A DNA stretch of 64,000 nt from assembly GCA_026399515.1 (NCBI GenBank), contig JAPLQT010000130.1:22845-86844 (forward strand). The letters run 5' to 3'. The notes under the pieces were generated by a model. That model was not told the DNA's origin. It saw only the letters and a list, made by a program, of their open reading frames with translations, and searched no databases. A program made the position numbers and the translations under genes. Shown here piece by piece: positions 37,738 through 47,239 of the stretch. The stretch is from Pseudomonadota bacterium (GTDB lineage Bacteria; Pseudomonadota; Gammaproteobacteria; Burkholderiales; Rhodocyclaceae). Position 1 is the first letter of the stretch, and every line of letters starts with the position of its first letter.

Positions 37738-39522
37738 CTATTTCTTCCGCATCGGCGGCAGGTCGGTACAAGTCCCGTGCGCCACTTCCGCGGCCATGCC
37801 GATGCTCTCGCCCAGCGTCGGGTGGGGGTGAATGGTCTTGGCTATGTCCGTCGCATCGCAGCCCATTTCGATGGCCAGGGCGATTTCGCCTATCATGTCA
37901 CCGGCATTGGGGCCGACGATGCTGCCGCCGACGATGCGATGCGTCTCCTCGTCGAACACCAGCTTGGTGAAACCGTAGTCGGCGCCGTTGGCGATGGCGC
38001 GGCCGGAGGCGGCCCAGGGGAACTTCGCCGCGCTGACCTTGCGTCCCGTCTTCTTCGCCTCGTCCTCGCCGAGTCCCACCCAGGCGACTTCGGGGTGGGT
38101 GTAGGCGACGCCGGGAATCACCAGTGCATCGAAGTGACTCTTGAGACCGGCGGCGACCTCGGCTGCCACATGTCCCTCATGCACCGCCTTGTGCGCCAGC
38201 ATCGGCTGGCCGACGATGTCGCCGATGGCATGGATGTGCGGCACGTTGCTGCGCATCTGCGAGTCGACGGGAATGAAACCGCGCTCATTGACTGCAACTC
38301 CGGCCTTGTCGGCATCGATCTTCTTGCCGTTGGGATTGCGCCCGGCCGACTGGAGAATCATGTCGTAGCATTGCACTTCGGCTGGCGCCTGCTCGCCCTC
38401 GAACTTGACCCACAGGCCATCCTGCCTGGCCTCGACGGAGACGGTCTTGGTCTTCAGCATGACTTTGTCGAAGCGCTGGGCATTCTGCTTTTCCCATACC
38501 TTGACGAGATCGCGGTCCGGTCCCTGCATCAGGCCGTCGAGCATTTCGACGACATCGACGCGGGTACCGAGCGTCGAATACACCGTCGCCATCTCCAGGC
38601 CGATGATGCCGCCGCCGATGACCAGCATGCGCTTCGGCACACTACGAAGCTCCAGCGCCCCGGTCGAATCGACGATGCGCGGGTCCTTGGGAATGAAGGG
38701 CAGGTGCATGGCGGCGCTGCCGGCGGCGATGATGCATTTCTGGAAGCGGATCACCTGTTTTGTCCCCGTCTTCTCCTGCGCCGTGCCCGTCGTGGCTTCG
38801 ACTTCCAAGTGATGCGGGTCCAGGAAATGGCCGTAGCCGCGCACTACCTCGACCTTGCGCGCCTTGGCCATGCCGGTGAGACCGCCGGTCAGTTTGCCGA
38901 CGACTTTTGCCTTGTGGGCGCGCAGCTTGTCGATGTCGAGCTTGGGCGCTGCAAAAGACACGCCGAGCTCAGTCATGTGCTGCGCCTCTTCCATGACCGC
39001 GGCGACATGCAGCAGGGCTTTCGAGGGTATGCAGCCGACATTAAGGCAGACGCCGCCGAGCGTCGCGTAGCGCTCCACCAGGATGGTCTTCATGCCCAGA
39101 TCGGCGCTGCGGAAGGCGGCGGAATAGCCGCCGGGGCCGGCGCCGAGCACGAGCATTTCGCACTCGATGTCGGCGGCGCGGGTGGTCTGCGCGACAGCCA
39201 CCGGTGCCGGCTTTTCCGGAGCAGCCGTCACGGAGACAGGCGCTTGCGTCTTGGCGCCGTTGGCTGCCTGCGCCGAGCCCACCGCCGCTTCCAGCAGTAG
39301 CACCAGCGTGCCTTGTGAAACCTTGTCGCCGACCTTGGCCTTCACTTCCTTGACGATCCCGGCCGCCGGCGACGGCACTTCCATCGTCGCCTTGTCGGAT
39401 TCCAGGGTCAGGAGGGGATCTTCGGCCCGGATGGCGTCGCCCGGCTTCACCAACACTTCGATCACCGGCACATCATGGAAATCGCCGATGTCCGGCACGC
39501 TCACTTCAATGATCTGACTCAT
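37738..39522 (-). CDS. lpdA: Dihydrolipoyl dehydrogenase (E3) with N-terminal lipoyl domain
   Basis: This 594-residue flavoprotein reoxidises dihydrolipoamide with NAD+ in the pyruvate dehydrogenase complex. Residues 1-75 are a lipoyl domain with the lipoylation lysine in ESDKATMEVPSP; a linker of about 40 residues precedes the FAD motif LGAGPGGYSAAF, the redox disulphide GGVCLNVGCIPSK and the C-terminal histidine motif HPHPTLGES. Its ATG overlaps the aceF stop by 4 nt. E3 subunits with their own lipoyl domain are common in betaproteobacteria. Confidence 0.95.
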   Translation of the reverse strand: MSQIIEVSVPDIGDFHDVPVIEVLVKPGDAIRAEDPLLTLESDKATMEVPSPAAGIVKEVKAKVGDKVSQGTLVLLLEAAVGSAQAANGAKTQAPVSVTAAPEKPAPVAVAQTTRAADIECEMLVLGAGPGGYSAAFRSADLGMKTILVERYATLGGVCLNVGCIPSKALLHVAAVMEEAQHMTELGVSFAAPKLDIDKLRAHKAKVVGKLTGGLTGMAKARKVEVVRGYGHFLDPHHLEVEATTGTAQEKTGTKQVIRFQKCIIAAGSAAMHLPFIPKDPRIVDSTGALELRSVPKRMLVIGGGIIGLEMATVYSTLGTRVDVVEMLDGLMQGPDRDLVKVWEKQNAQRFDKVMLKTKTVSVEARQDGLWVKFEGEQAPAEVQCYDMILQSAGRNPNGKKIDADKAGVAVNERGFIPVDSQMRSNVPHIHAIGDIVGQPMLAHKAVHEGHVAAEVAAGLKSHFDALVIPGVAYTHPEVAWVGLGEDEAKKTGRKVSAAKFPWAASGRAIANGADYGFTKLVFDEETHRIVGGSIVGPNAGDMIGEIALAIEMGCDATDIAKTIHPHPTLGESIGMAAEVAHGTCTDLPPMRKK

Positions 39523-40853
39523 AGCATCGACTTCCGCATGTCGCCCAGTAACTGGCAAAGGAAACTGGTGAAGCGCGCTGCCGTCGCGCCATCGATGACG
39601 CGGTGGTCATAGGACAGGGACAACGGCAGTTGCAGGCGCGGCACGAATTGTTTGCCGTCCCACTTGGGCTTGATCTCGCTCTTCGACACACCGAGGATGG
39701 CGACTTCTGGCGCGTTGATGATGGGCGTGAAGGCCGTGCCGCCGATGCCGCCGAGACTGGAAATCGAGAAGCAACCGCCCTGCATTTCGGCCGGGCCGAG
39801 CTTGCCGTCGCGCGCCTTTTTTGAAAGTTCCGCCATGTCGCGGGCGATGTCGTTGACGCCCTTGCGGTCGGCGTCGCGGATCACCGGCACTACCAGGCCG
39901 TTGGGCGTGTCGGCGGCGAAGCCGATGTGGAAGTATTGTTTGAGGATGAGATTGTCGCCTTCGAGCGAAGCGTTGAACTCGGGAAACTTCTTCAGCGCCA
40001 CCACGCTGGCTTTGATCAGGAAGGCCAGCATGGTGAGTTTGACCCCGGTCTTGTCGCCGTCCTTGTTCACCGCCACGCGGAAGGCTTCGAGGTCGGTGAT
40101 GTCGGCCTCGTCGAACTGGGTGACGTGCGGAATCATCACCCAGTTGCGCCACAGGTTGGCGCCGGAAATCTTCTTGATGCGCGACAGCGGCTTGGCTTCG
40201 ACCGGCCCGAATTTCGCGAAATCCACTTTCGGCCATGGCAACAGGTCGAGCCCCACGACCGAAGGGAATCCCTGTGGGACGCCGCCACCCGTTGATGGCG
40301 CGGGAGCCGCTGCGGCGCCGCCCAGAATGCCTTTGACATAAGCCTGGACATCCTGCGCGGTGATGCGCCCTTTCGGTCCGCTGCCTGTCACGCGGACGAC
40401 GTCCACGCCCAGTTCGCGCGCGAAGCGGCGCACCGACGGACTGGCATGGGCCAACACGCCGCTAGCCGTCGCCGGTGCGCTGGCGGGCGCAGGGGCAGAG
40501 GGAGGCGCGGGCTCGACCACCGGGGCTGCGACTGCGGCCACAGGCGCCGGTGTCGCAGCGGGACCTGCCGAGACGGCAGGGGCAACCGCGGCTGGCGCCG
40601 CCGATGCCGCGTCGCCCGCCTCCAGAATCAGCAACAGCGTGCCTTCGGAAACCTTGTCGCCGACCTTGACCTTCACTTCCCGGATCACACCGCCAGCGGG
40701 TGACGGCACCTCTATCGTCGCCTTGTCGGACTCCAAGGTCAGCAACGGGGTTTCGGCTTGAATGGCGTCGCCCGCCTTGACCAGTATTTCGATCACCGGC
40801 ACGTCCTTGAAGTCGCCGATGTCGGGGACTTTCACCTCGATGATTTGCGCCAT
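39519..40853 (-). CDS. aceF: Dihydrolipoamide acetyltransferase (E2) of pyruvate dehydrogenase
   Basis: The 444-residue E2 core transfers acetyl groups from lipoyl to CoA. It has one lipoyl domain (1-75, ESDKATIEVPSP), an alanine/proline-rich linker (about 85-130), a peripheral-subunit-binding domain (ASPSVRRFARELGVDV) and the catalytic domain ending with the DHRVIDGA motif. It has a single lipoyl domain, fewer than E. coli AceF. It lies 4 bp after aceE and is coupled to lpdA. Confidence 0.95.
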   Translation of the reverse strand: MAQIIEVKVPDIGDFKDVPVIEILVKAGDAIQAETPLLTLESDKATIEVPSPAGGVIREVKVKVGDKVSEGTLLLILEAGDAASAAPAAVAPAVSAGPAATPAPVAAVAAPVVEPAPPSAPAPASAPATASGVLAHASPSVRRFARELGVDVVRVTGSGPKGRITAQDVQAYVKGILGGAAAAPAPSTGGGVPQGFPSVVGLDLLPWPKVDFAKFGPVEAKPLSRIKKISGANLWRNWVMIPHVTQFDEADITDLEAFRVAVNKDGDKTGVKLTMLAFLIKASVVALKKFPEFNASLEGDNLILKQYFHIGFAADTPNGLVVPVIRDADRKGVNDIARDMAELSKKARDGKLGPAEMQGGCFSISSLGGIGGTAFTPIINAPEVAILGVSKSEIKPKWDGKQFVPRLQLPLSLSYDHRVIDGATAARFTSFLCQLLGDMRKSML

Positions 40854-40857
40854 GTGC

Positions 40858-43536
40858 TTACACCTTCAGCGGATTGGGTTTGTTCGGATCGAGACCGTAC
40901 TTGACGATGGCCTCGGCGGCTTTCTGCGCGTCGATCTGCCCGTCGTCGGCCAGGGCGCGCAGCGCGGCCAACGTGATCCAGTGACGGTCGACCTCGAAGA
41001 AATGGCGCAACTGTTCGCGCGTGTCGGAACGGCCGAAGCCGTCGGTTCCGAGCACCGTGTAGCGGCGCGGCACATACGGGTGGATCTGCTCGGCGAAGAG
41101 ACGGATGTAGTCGCTGGCGGCGATCACCGGACCGCGGGTGTCCTTGAGGCAGTGCTCGACATGCGTGATGCGCGGCTTCTCGTCCGGATGGAGCAGATTC
41201 CAGCGGGCGCAATCCTGGCCGTCGCGGGCCAGTTCGGTGAAGCTCGGGCAGGACCACAGATCGGCCTCCACGCCCCAGTCCGCTCGCAGCAGCTCGGCGG
41301 CGGCGACAGCCTCGCGGAAGATGGTGCCGGACCCCAGCAGTTGCACACGCGGCGCGTTGCTGGCAGCGCCCTTGCGGAACAGATACATGCCCTTGAGGAT
41401 GTCCTGCTCGACACCCGCCGGCATGGCAGGGTGTTCGTAATTTTCGTTCATCACCGTCAGGTAATAGAACACGTCCTGCTGCTCGGCGACCATGCGCCGC
41501 AAGCCGTCCTGAACGATCACCGCCAGCTCGTAGCCGAAGCACGGATCGTAGGAGATGCAGTTGGGCACCGTCGCTGACAGCACGTGCGAATGACCGTCCT
41601 CGTGTTGCAGGCCTTCGCCGTTCAGCGTGGTGCGCCCCGCCGTGCCGCCGACCAGGAAGCCGCGCGAGCGCTGGTCGCCGGCGGCCCAAACGAGATCCAT
41701 GGTGCGCTGCATGCCGAACATCGAATAGCAGATATAGACCGGGATCATCTGCACGCCGTGGGTCGAATAGGCGGTCGCCGCCGCTATCCAGTCGGCCATC
41801 GCACCGGCCTCGTTGATACCTTCCTGCAAGATCTGGCCGGTCTTGGTCTCCTTGTAGAACATCAACTGATCGGCGTCCTGAGGCGTGTACAACTGGCCGA
41901 GCTGGTTCCAGATGCCGAGCTGGCGGAACATCCCTTCCATGCCGAAGGTGCGCGATTCGTCGGGCACGATAGGCACGATGCGCTTGCCCAGCTCCTTGTC
42001 CTTGACCAGGATGTTGAGGATGCGCACAAAAGCCATGGTGGTCGAGAACTCGCGGCCTTCGCCGGAGGCTTTCAATAGTGCATCGAAAGCCGACAAAGCG
42101 GGCACCGGCAACGGGGAGACAGCGCGCCTCCGGCTCGGCAGATAGCCGCCCAGCGCCTGGCGACGTTCGCGCAGGTAGTTCATCTCCGGAGAACCGTCCT
42201 CGAATTTCAGGTAAGGCAGGTTCTCAAGCTCCTCGTCCTTGATCGGCAGCTTGAAGCGGTCGCGGAAAGCCTTGATCGACACCGTGCCCATCTTCTTCTG
42301 CTGGTGAGTGATGTTCTGCGCCTGGCCGGAATCGCCCATGCCGTAACCCTTGATGGTCTTGGCCAGAAGCACCGTCGGTTGTCCCGGATGGTTGACGGCG
42401 GCGTGGTAAGCCGCGTACATCTTGTGCGGATCGTGACCGCCGCGATTGAGCGCCCAGATGTCGTCGTCCGACCAGTTGGCGACCATCGCCTTCAATTCGG
42501 GTGTATTGAAGAAGTATTCGCGCACATAGGCGCCGTCCTTGGACTTGAAGGTCTGGTAGTCGCCGTCGACGCACTCCGCCATCCGGCGTCGCAACAGGCC
42601 ATGCTTGTCCTTGGCCAGCAAGCTGTCCCAGTAGCCGCCCCAGATCACCTTGATGACATTCCAGCCGGCGCCGCGAAAATCGGATTCGAGTTCCTGGATG
42701 ATCTTGCCGTTGCCGCGCACCGGGCCGTCGAGGCGCTGGAGGTTGCAGTTCACCACGAACACCAGGTTGTCGAGCTTCTCGCGCCCGGCCATGCCGATGG
42801 CGCCCATCGATTCCGGCTCATCCATTTCCCCGTCGCCCATGAAGGCCCAGACCTTGCGGCCCTCGGCATTGATGTGGCCGCGGTCGTGCATGTACTTCAT
42901 GAAACGCGCCTGGTAGATCGCCTGCAAGGGACCCAGTCCCATTGATACGGTGGGAAATTGCCAGAAGTCCGGCATCAGCCAGGGATGGGGATAGGAAGTC
43001 AGTCCCTTGCCATCCACGTCGCGGCGGAAACCGTCGAGCTGCGCTTCGCTGATCCGCCCGAGCATGTAGGCGCGCGCATACACTCCCGGCGCCGAATGGC
43101 CCTGCATGAACACCAGGTCGCCGCCATGCTGCTCGGTGGGCGCGCGCCAGAAGTGATTGAAACCGACGTCGAACAACGTCGCGGCCGAGGCGAAGCTGGC
43201 GATGTGGCCGCCCAGGCCCGAGTCGTCGCGGTTGGCGCGCAACACCATGGCCAGCGCGTTCCAGCGCACGTAGGCGCGGATCTTGTTCTCGATGGCATAG
43301 TCGCCCGGCGCGGCGATCTGCTGATCGACCGGGATGGTGTTGATGTAATCGGTGTTGGCGTTATAGGGCAGGTTGATGCCGGCGCGGTGCGCCAGTTCGA
43401 TCAGGCGCTCGATCAGGAAATGGGCGCGCTGCGGTCCTTCCTGGGCAATCACGGCGTCGAGGGCGTCGAGCCATTCGCGCGTTTCCTGGGCGTCGGCGTC
43501 GGTCGCCTCAGGCACGTTGGGGGTTGCGGACATCAT
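40858..43536 (-). CDS. aceE: Pyruvate dehydrogenase E1 component, homodimeric type
   Basis: The 892-residue thiamine-diphosphate enzyme decarboxylates pyruvate and acetylates E2. It has the ThDP motif GDGEMDEPES...NCNLQRLDGP (about 235-275), the RRALGGYLPSRR-like RRQALGGYLPSRRR region and LDRVWAAGD-like MDLVWAAGDQRSRGFL. GAGGAG is 4-7 nt before two consecutive ATGs (43536 and 43533). It opens the aceE-aceF-lpdA operon and has a well-formed promoter with an inverted repeat about 150 bp upstream. Confidence 0.95.
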   Translation of the reverse strand: MMSATPNVPEATDADAQETREWLDALDAVIAQEGPQRAHFLIERLIELAHRAGINLPYNANTDYINTIPVDQQIAAPGDYAIENKIRAYVRWNALAMVLRANRDDSGLGGHIASFASAATLFDVGFNHFWRAPTEQHGGDLVFMQGHSAPGVYARAYMLGRISEAQLDGFRRDVDGKGLTSYPHPWLMPDFWQFPTVSMGLGPLQAIYQARFMKYMHDRGHINAEGRKVWAFMGDGEMDEPESMGAIGMAGREKLDNLVFVVNCNLQRLDGPVRGNGKIIQELESDFRGAGWNVIKVIWGGYWDSLLAKDKHGLLRRRMAECVDGDYQTFKSKDGAYVREYFFNTPELKAMVANWSDDDIWALNRGGHDPHKMYAAYHAAVNHPGQPTVLLAKTIKGYGMGDSGQAQNITHQQKKMGTVSIKAFRDRFKLPIKDEELENLPYLKFEDGSPEMNYLRERRQALGGYLPSRRRAVSPLPVPALSAFDALLKASGEGREFSTTMAFVRILNILVKDKELGKRIVPIVPDESRTFGMEGMFRQLGIWNQLGQLYTPQDADQLMFYKETKTGQILQEGINEAGAMADWIAAATAYSTHGVQMIPVYICYSMFGMQRTMDLVWAAGDQRSRGFLVGGTAGRTTLNGEGLQHEDGHSHVLSATVPNCISYDPCFGYELAVIVQDGLRRMVAEQQDVFYYLTVMNENYEHPAMPAGVEQDILKGMYLFRKGAASNAPRVQLLGSGTIFREAVAAAELLRADWGVEADLWSCPSFTELARDGQDCARWNLLHPDEKPRITHVEHCLKDTRGPVIAASDYIRLFAEQIHPYVPRRYTVLGTDGFGRSDTREQLRHFFEVDRHWITLAALRALADDGQIDAQKAAEAIVKYGLDPNKPNPLKV

Positions 43537-43678
43537 GTCTCCTCATCGGATATTGGATTGCTCGCTCTACCTATTGGCTGGCAGTGGTTACAAGCGGTTA
43601 ATTTACTTCAAGCCTAATACGAATGGCGGGCTGCGGAAAGAAAAATCGCGCCACCGCCAACGTCGAACTGGGCAATGC

Positions 43679-43723
43679 ATTTTTCACATTATAAAAACAC
43701 AAACCACATTATGCAATATGTGG
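43679..43723 (-). promoter_or_regulatory. aceE promoter with operator-like inverted repeat and shared 19-mer
   Basis: On the minus strand TTGCAT (43716-43711), a 17-bp spacer and TATAAT (43693-43688) form a strong sigma-70 promoter. The inverted repeat CCACAT-N8-ATGTGG (43704-43723) covers the -35. The -10 lies inside ATTTTTCACATTATAAAAA (43679-43697, plus strand), which recurs exactly at 51764-51782. A repressor of the PdhR kind could act here, but no such gene is in the window. The rest of 43537-43835 shows no gene. Confidence 0.7.
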
Positions 43724-43835
43724 AATTCCACAATTACGGTGGCAAGACCAATGGCGTCGTGCCCAGGCACGGATGTCCAGCACGGAGGATGAGGTGAATC
43801 AGGGCCTAACGGACGGATCTCGACAACTGCGCCAG

Positions 43836-45332
43836 TTACCGTCGCAGCAAGACGCTGACCGACAAACCGATGCCGTCCGGCCCGTCCGCCAGGTGGATTT
43901 GGGCCTTATGCAGTTCCGCGATGCGCCGGCAGATGGCGAGTCCCAGGCCGGTACCCGGCTGGTCCTGCCCGGCGAGTCGATAGAAGCGTTCGAACACCCG
44001 CAGGCGTTGCGCCGCCGGAATGCCCGGACCGTCGTCGCTGACCTCCAGGACGATGTCAGCAGCCTGCCGACGGATCGCAATCTTGATGTCGCCACTCCTT
44101 TGGGTGTAGCGAATGGCGTTGTCCACCAGGTTGCCGATCAGCATGGAAAGCATGTCCGCATTTCCCGGCAACAGCGGCAAATCCGGTTCTATCTCGAGTT
44201 CCAGCGTCTGTTCACGTTGCAGCGCCAGTGGCGCCAACTGTGCGCAGACCTCTTGCGCTATGCAGCCCATGTCGACCGGCTGGGCATCGGGCAAGGCCTG
44301 TTCGGGGTCGAGACGGGCGAGGGTGAGCAGTTGGCCCACCAGCCGTATCCCTCTTTCGACGCCGAGCTGCAACTGATCCATGGCGCGCTGCCGCTCGGCA
44401 CCCCCGTCGGCGGCACGCGCCGCATGCAACTGGGCTTGAATGGCCGCCAGCGGCGTGCGCAACTCATGGGCGGCGTTGGCGGTGAACAGCCGCTCGCTTT
44501 CCAGGGTATGCGTCATGCGCCGCAACAGTTCGTTCAACGCCAAAACCATGGGGCGCACTTCTCCAGGCGCGCTGGCCGCATCCAGGGGCATCAGGTTCTC
44601 GGGCTTGCGCTTCTCGATCTCGCGGGTCAGCGTACCGAGCGGATTCAGTCCCCTGCTGATTGATAGCCAGAGCAGGAAGATCAATACCGGCAGCCCCAGC
44701 GCCAGCGGGCTGGCGAGGTGCAGGGCGATGCTGCGCACCAGCCGGTTGCGCACATCGTGGGCTTCCGACACCAGCACGCGGAAATCATGATGCCGGTCCC
44801 AGACGCCGTAATAGCGCCAGGTCTGACCTGCGCTGTCGGTGATTTCTGAAAATCCGTCCAGTCCCGTCATCGCCACATCCGGTGCGTTCGAGGACCGCAA
44901 CAGCAGGCGGCCATCGCGGGTCCAGATCTGGTAGCGCAGCTTCTTTTCATACTCCACGTGCAAGGAGTGTATCGATCCCGGGTCGGCCGATTCGCCGGAT
45001 ACCTGCGGGGCGGCGCCTTGTCCTTGCGGGTTTCCGGATACGGAACCAGCGCTTGCAAGACGCTCGGGCAGATCCGGCCATTGAGAGAAAATCTCATTGA
45101 GCGAGGGGGATTCGACGCTCCTTGGGATCACGTGCGGATCGTCGTCGTCCGGATCGGTGACGCGCAGCAGCGCCAACGCGGTCTGGGCGAGATGGGCGTC
45201 GAAGAGTTCATAGGTTTCGTTGATGGTGTCCCGGATGGTCAACCCGGCGATGACGGCAAAGCAGGCAAAGCTGACGACGAGCAAGCCGACTAGCAGTCGT
45301 TGGCTCAGGGACAGGCGAAAGCGAATGATCAC
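43836..45332 (-). CDS. Sensor histidine kinase, QseC/PhoQ-like
   Basis: The 498-residue kinase has a first membrane helix (about 13-33), a periplasmic domain of roughly 200 residues, a second helix (about 225-243, ALGLPVLIFLLWLSI), HAMP, HisKA with the H box NAAHELRTPLAAIQA and a HATPase (NLVDNAIRYT, DDGPGIP, GTGLGLAI). The GTG at 45332 overlaps the response-regulator stop (GTGA), and the first residues MIIRFRLSLSQRL fit the family. Its signal is unknown. It is divergent from, and may control, the cytochrome conduit operon. Confidence 0.92.
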   Translation of the reverse strand: MIIRFRLSLSQRLLVGLLVVSFACFAVIAGLTIRDTINETYELFDAHLAQTALALLRVTDPDDDDPHVIPRSVESPSLNEIFSQWPDLPERLASAGSVSGNPQGQGAAPQVSGESADPGSIHSLHVEYEKKLRYQIWTRDGRLLLRSSNAPDVAMTGLDGFSEITDSAGQTWRYYGVWDRHHDFRVLVSEAHDVRNRLVRSIALHLASPLALGLPVLIFLLWLSISRGLNPLGTLTREIEKRKPENLMPLDAASAPGEVRPMVLALNELLRRMTHTLESERLFTANAAHELRTPLAAIQAQLHAARAADGGAERQRAMDQLQLGVERGIRLVGQLLTLARLDPEQALPDAQPVDMGCIAQEVCAQLAPLALQREQTLELEIEPDLPLLPGNADMLSMLIGNLVDNAIRYTQRSGDIKIAIRRQAADIVLEVSDDGPGIPAAQRLRVFERFYRLAGQDQPGTGLGLAICRRIAELHKAQIHLADGPDGIGLSVSVLLRR

Positions 45333-45994
45333 GATGCGGGCTTGACGATGGTGTAACCCACTCCGCGGACGGTCTTGATAGTTTCCGCGCCAAGCTTGCT
45401 CCGCAGGTTGTGTATATGCACCTCGACGGCATTGCTGTCTACATTTCGACTCCAACCATAGAGGGCTGACTCGAGCTGGCTACGGGTGAGGACGCGCCCG
45501 ACGCTTTCCATGAGCACCCTCAATACCGCGAATTCACGGCTGGAAACGGCGATGGTTTTGTCATTGCTGGTAACGGTATGGGCCACCAGATCCAGCGTCA
45601 GGCCGCCTACCTGAATCGTGCCGCCGCCGCCCTGGCCGGAGCGGCGGACGAGGGCGCGCAAACGCGCGATCAACTCTTCCATGTCGGCCGTCTTGACGAG
45701 ATAGTCGTCGGCGCCGCGATCCAGGCTGATGACCTTGTCGCGCGTCGTATCCCTTGCGGTCAGCATGAGCACCGGCAGCGTATTGCCTTTCGCCCGCAGA
45801 TCGCGCAGGACATCCATGCCATTGACGACAGGCAGGCCGATGTCCAGCACCATGACGGCAAACTCCGCCGTCCCCAGCGCGCCCAGCGCGGTATTGCCAT
45901 CCCGGACCCAGGTGACGGAAAAACCCGCCTTGCTGAGAGCGGCGCGCAAGCCATCCCCAAGCAGGGGGTCATCCTCGACCAGCAGCAGTTTCAT
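45329..45994 (-). CDS. OmpR-family response regulator
   Basis: The 221-residue regulator has a receiver (ED 7-8 followed by D9, phospho-acceptor D51, T79-S-like TAR, K101) and a winged-helix output ending VRGVGYTI. The usual lysine-proline pair of the receiver is lysine-threonine here (YLVKTADMEEL), an uncommon change that may alter phosphorylation-driven signalling. It is the first gene of the two-component operon and starts 235 bp from the divergent decaheme cytochrome gene. CTTAA direct repeats in the gap are its likely targets. Confidence 0.92.
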   Translation of the reverse strand: MKLLLVEDDPLLGDGLRAALSKAGFSVTWVRDGNTALGALGTAEFAVMVLDIGLPVVNGMDVLRDLRAKGNTLPVLMLTARDTTRDKVISLDRGADDYLVKTADMEELIARLRALVRRSGQGGGGTIQVGGLTLDLVAHTVTSNDKTIAVSSREFAVLRVLMESVGRVLTRSQLESALYGWSRNVDSNAVEVHIHNLRSKLGAETIKTVRGVGYTIVKPAS

Positions 45995-46081
45995 GATCTC
46001 TCATGCATGGACACTTTCCCCACCGGCAGCCAAAGAACCTCCCTACTGCCAATACGGAATTTAACACAGGCATTAGCCAGT

Positions 46082-46117
46082 CTTAACATGTCTTAAGGAT
46101 TAGTAGCGTTCCTTAAG
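46082..46117 (+). promoter_or_regulatory. CTTAA direct repeats between response regulator and cytochrome operon
   Basis: CTTAA occurs at 46082-46086, 46092-46096 and 46112-46116, spaced 10 and 20 bp, so all three lie on one face of the helix. Direct repeats at one-turn spacing are the usual target of OmpR-type regulators, and PmrA/QseB boxes also contain CTTAA. The site lies 113 bp before the decaheme gene and about 90 bp before the divergent regulator gene. Confidence 0.55.
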
Positions 46118-46229
46118 CCAACGCTCAGACCTCGTTGTTATTGTGGTTTCCGTTTCTGCGTAACAGGCCGCGTGGCATTTGTTGTACATGCAGGCCGCCC
46201 GATAACAAGGCAAGAGGGGATTTCGACGT

Positions 46230-47219
46230 ATGGGAATAATTCAATCAGTCTCGTTCCTCAGGTTGTCCGCGATCATCGCCGCGGCACTGCTGTCCTGCCT
46301 GATGCCCGGCCGCGAAGCCCTGGCCGATAACGATCCCATGGCCAATGCCAGGATCATCGGCGAAAAGCGCTGCGGCGAATGTCATGACACCGAGTTGAGC
46401 CTTTTCGGCCATACCCAGCACGCCAGGGTATTCCGCGAAAACCCGCGCAACGAAACCGAGAAGGCCGTCTGCGAAGCCTGCCACGGACCGGGCTCCCTGC
46501 ATGCCGCCGATACCAAGGACAAGACCAAGATCATCGGCTTCGACAAGGAGTGGGGCACGCCGATCGAAAAACAGAACGGCCAGTGCCTCACTTGCCATTC
46601 AGGCGGCCAGCGTCTGCATTGGCCAGGGTCGATTCACGCTACCCAGAAACTCGCCTGCTCCGACTGCCATAATCCGATGGCGCGCTTCTCCGCCAACGGC
46701 CTGCTGAAGAAGGCCGGTATCACCGAGACCTGCCAGAGCTGCCACCAGCAGCAGCGCGCCGAGTTCCGCAAGAAGTCGCATATGCCTGTGCCGGAAGGCA
46801 AGATGACTTGCGAGGATTGCCACAACCCGCATGGCAGCAGTTCCAAGCGCCTGCTCAAGGCCGACAGCGTCAATGAACTGTGCTACTCCTGCCACGCCGA
46901 GAAGCGCGGCCCCTTCATATGGGAACATGCGCCGGTTCGCGAGAACTGCCTCAATTGCCACAGCCCGCACGGCTCCAATGCCGACAAGCTGCTGATCCAG
47001 CCACGCCCGTTCCTGTGTGCCGGATGCCATAGCACCACCGGCACCATGGGGCATGCCGTGTGGGGAAACAACACGCTCGGGAATAACGCCAGTGCGGTCA
47101 CAGCCACCAACGTCCTGGGCGGCACGCCGAACAAGCGCATGACAGGCCGTTCGTGCCAGAACTGCCACTCGACCATCCACGGCAGCAACAGTCCTTCCGG
47201 CGCCCGCTTCCAGCGCTGA
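46230..47219 (+). CDS. DmsE/MtrA-family decaheme c-type cytochrome
   Basis: This 329-residue periplasmic cytochrome carries electrons into or out of an outer-membrane conduit. A signal peptide (about 1-32, ending REALA) precedes ten CxxCH haem sites: CGECH (48), CEACH, CLTCH, CSDCH, CQSCH, CEDCH, CYSCH, CLNCH, CAGCH and CQNCH near 310. Number, spacing and length fit the MtrA/PioA/DmsE family. The MtrB/PioB barrel gene follows after 20 bp, its obligatory partner. Direction of electron flow (metal reduction or Fe(II) oxidation) is not fixed by the sequence. Confidence 0.94.
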   Translation: MGIIQSVSFLRLSAIIAAALLSCLMPGREALADNDPMANARIIGEKRCGECHDTELSLFGHTQHARVFRENPRNETEKAVCEACHGPGSLHAADTKDKTKIIGFDKEWGTPIEKQNGQCLTCHSGGQRLHWPGSIHATQKLACSDCHNPMARFSANGLLKKAGITETCQSCHQQQRAEFRKKSHMPVPEGKMTCEDCHNPHGSSSKRLLKADSVNELCYSCHAEKRGPFIWEHAPVRENCLNCHSPHGSNADKLLIQPRPFLCAGCHSTTGTMGHAVWGNNTLGNNASAVTATNVLGGTPNKRMTGRSCQNCHSTIHGSNSPSGARFQR

Positions 47220-47239
47220 CCGAACACGGGAGACTGCAA

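Noticed and set aside
37777..39300. 507-codon open frame on the plus strand opposite lpdA
   Set aside because: Antisense shadow of a gene with complete E3 motifs; no start signal or family resemblance.
46230..47219. NrfB-like or nitrite-reductase partner cytochrome
   Set aside because: Ten haem sites and a directly following MtrB/PioB-type barrel fit the MtrA/DmsE conduit family instead.
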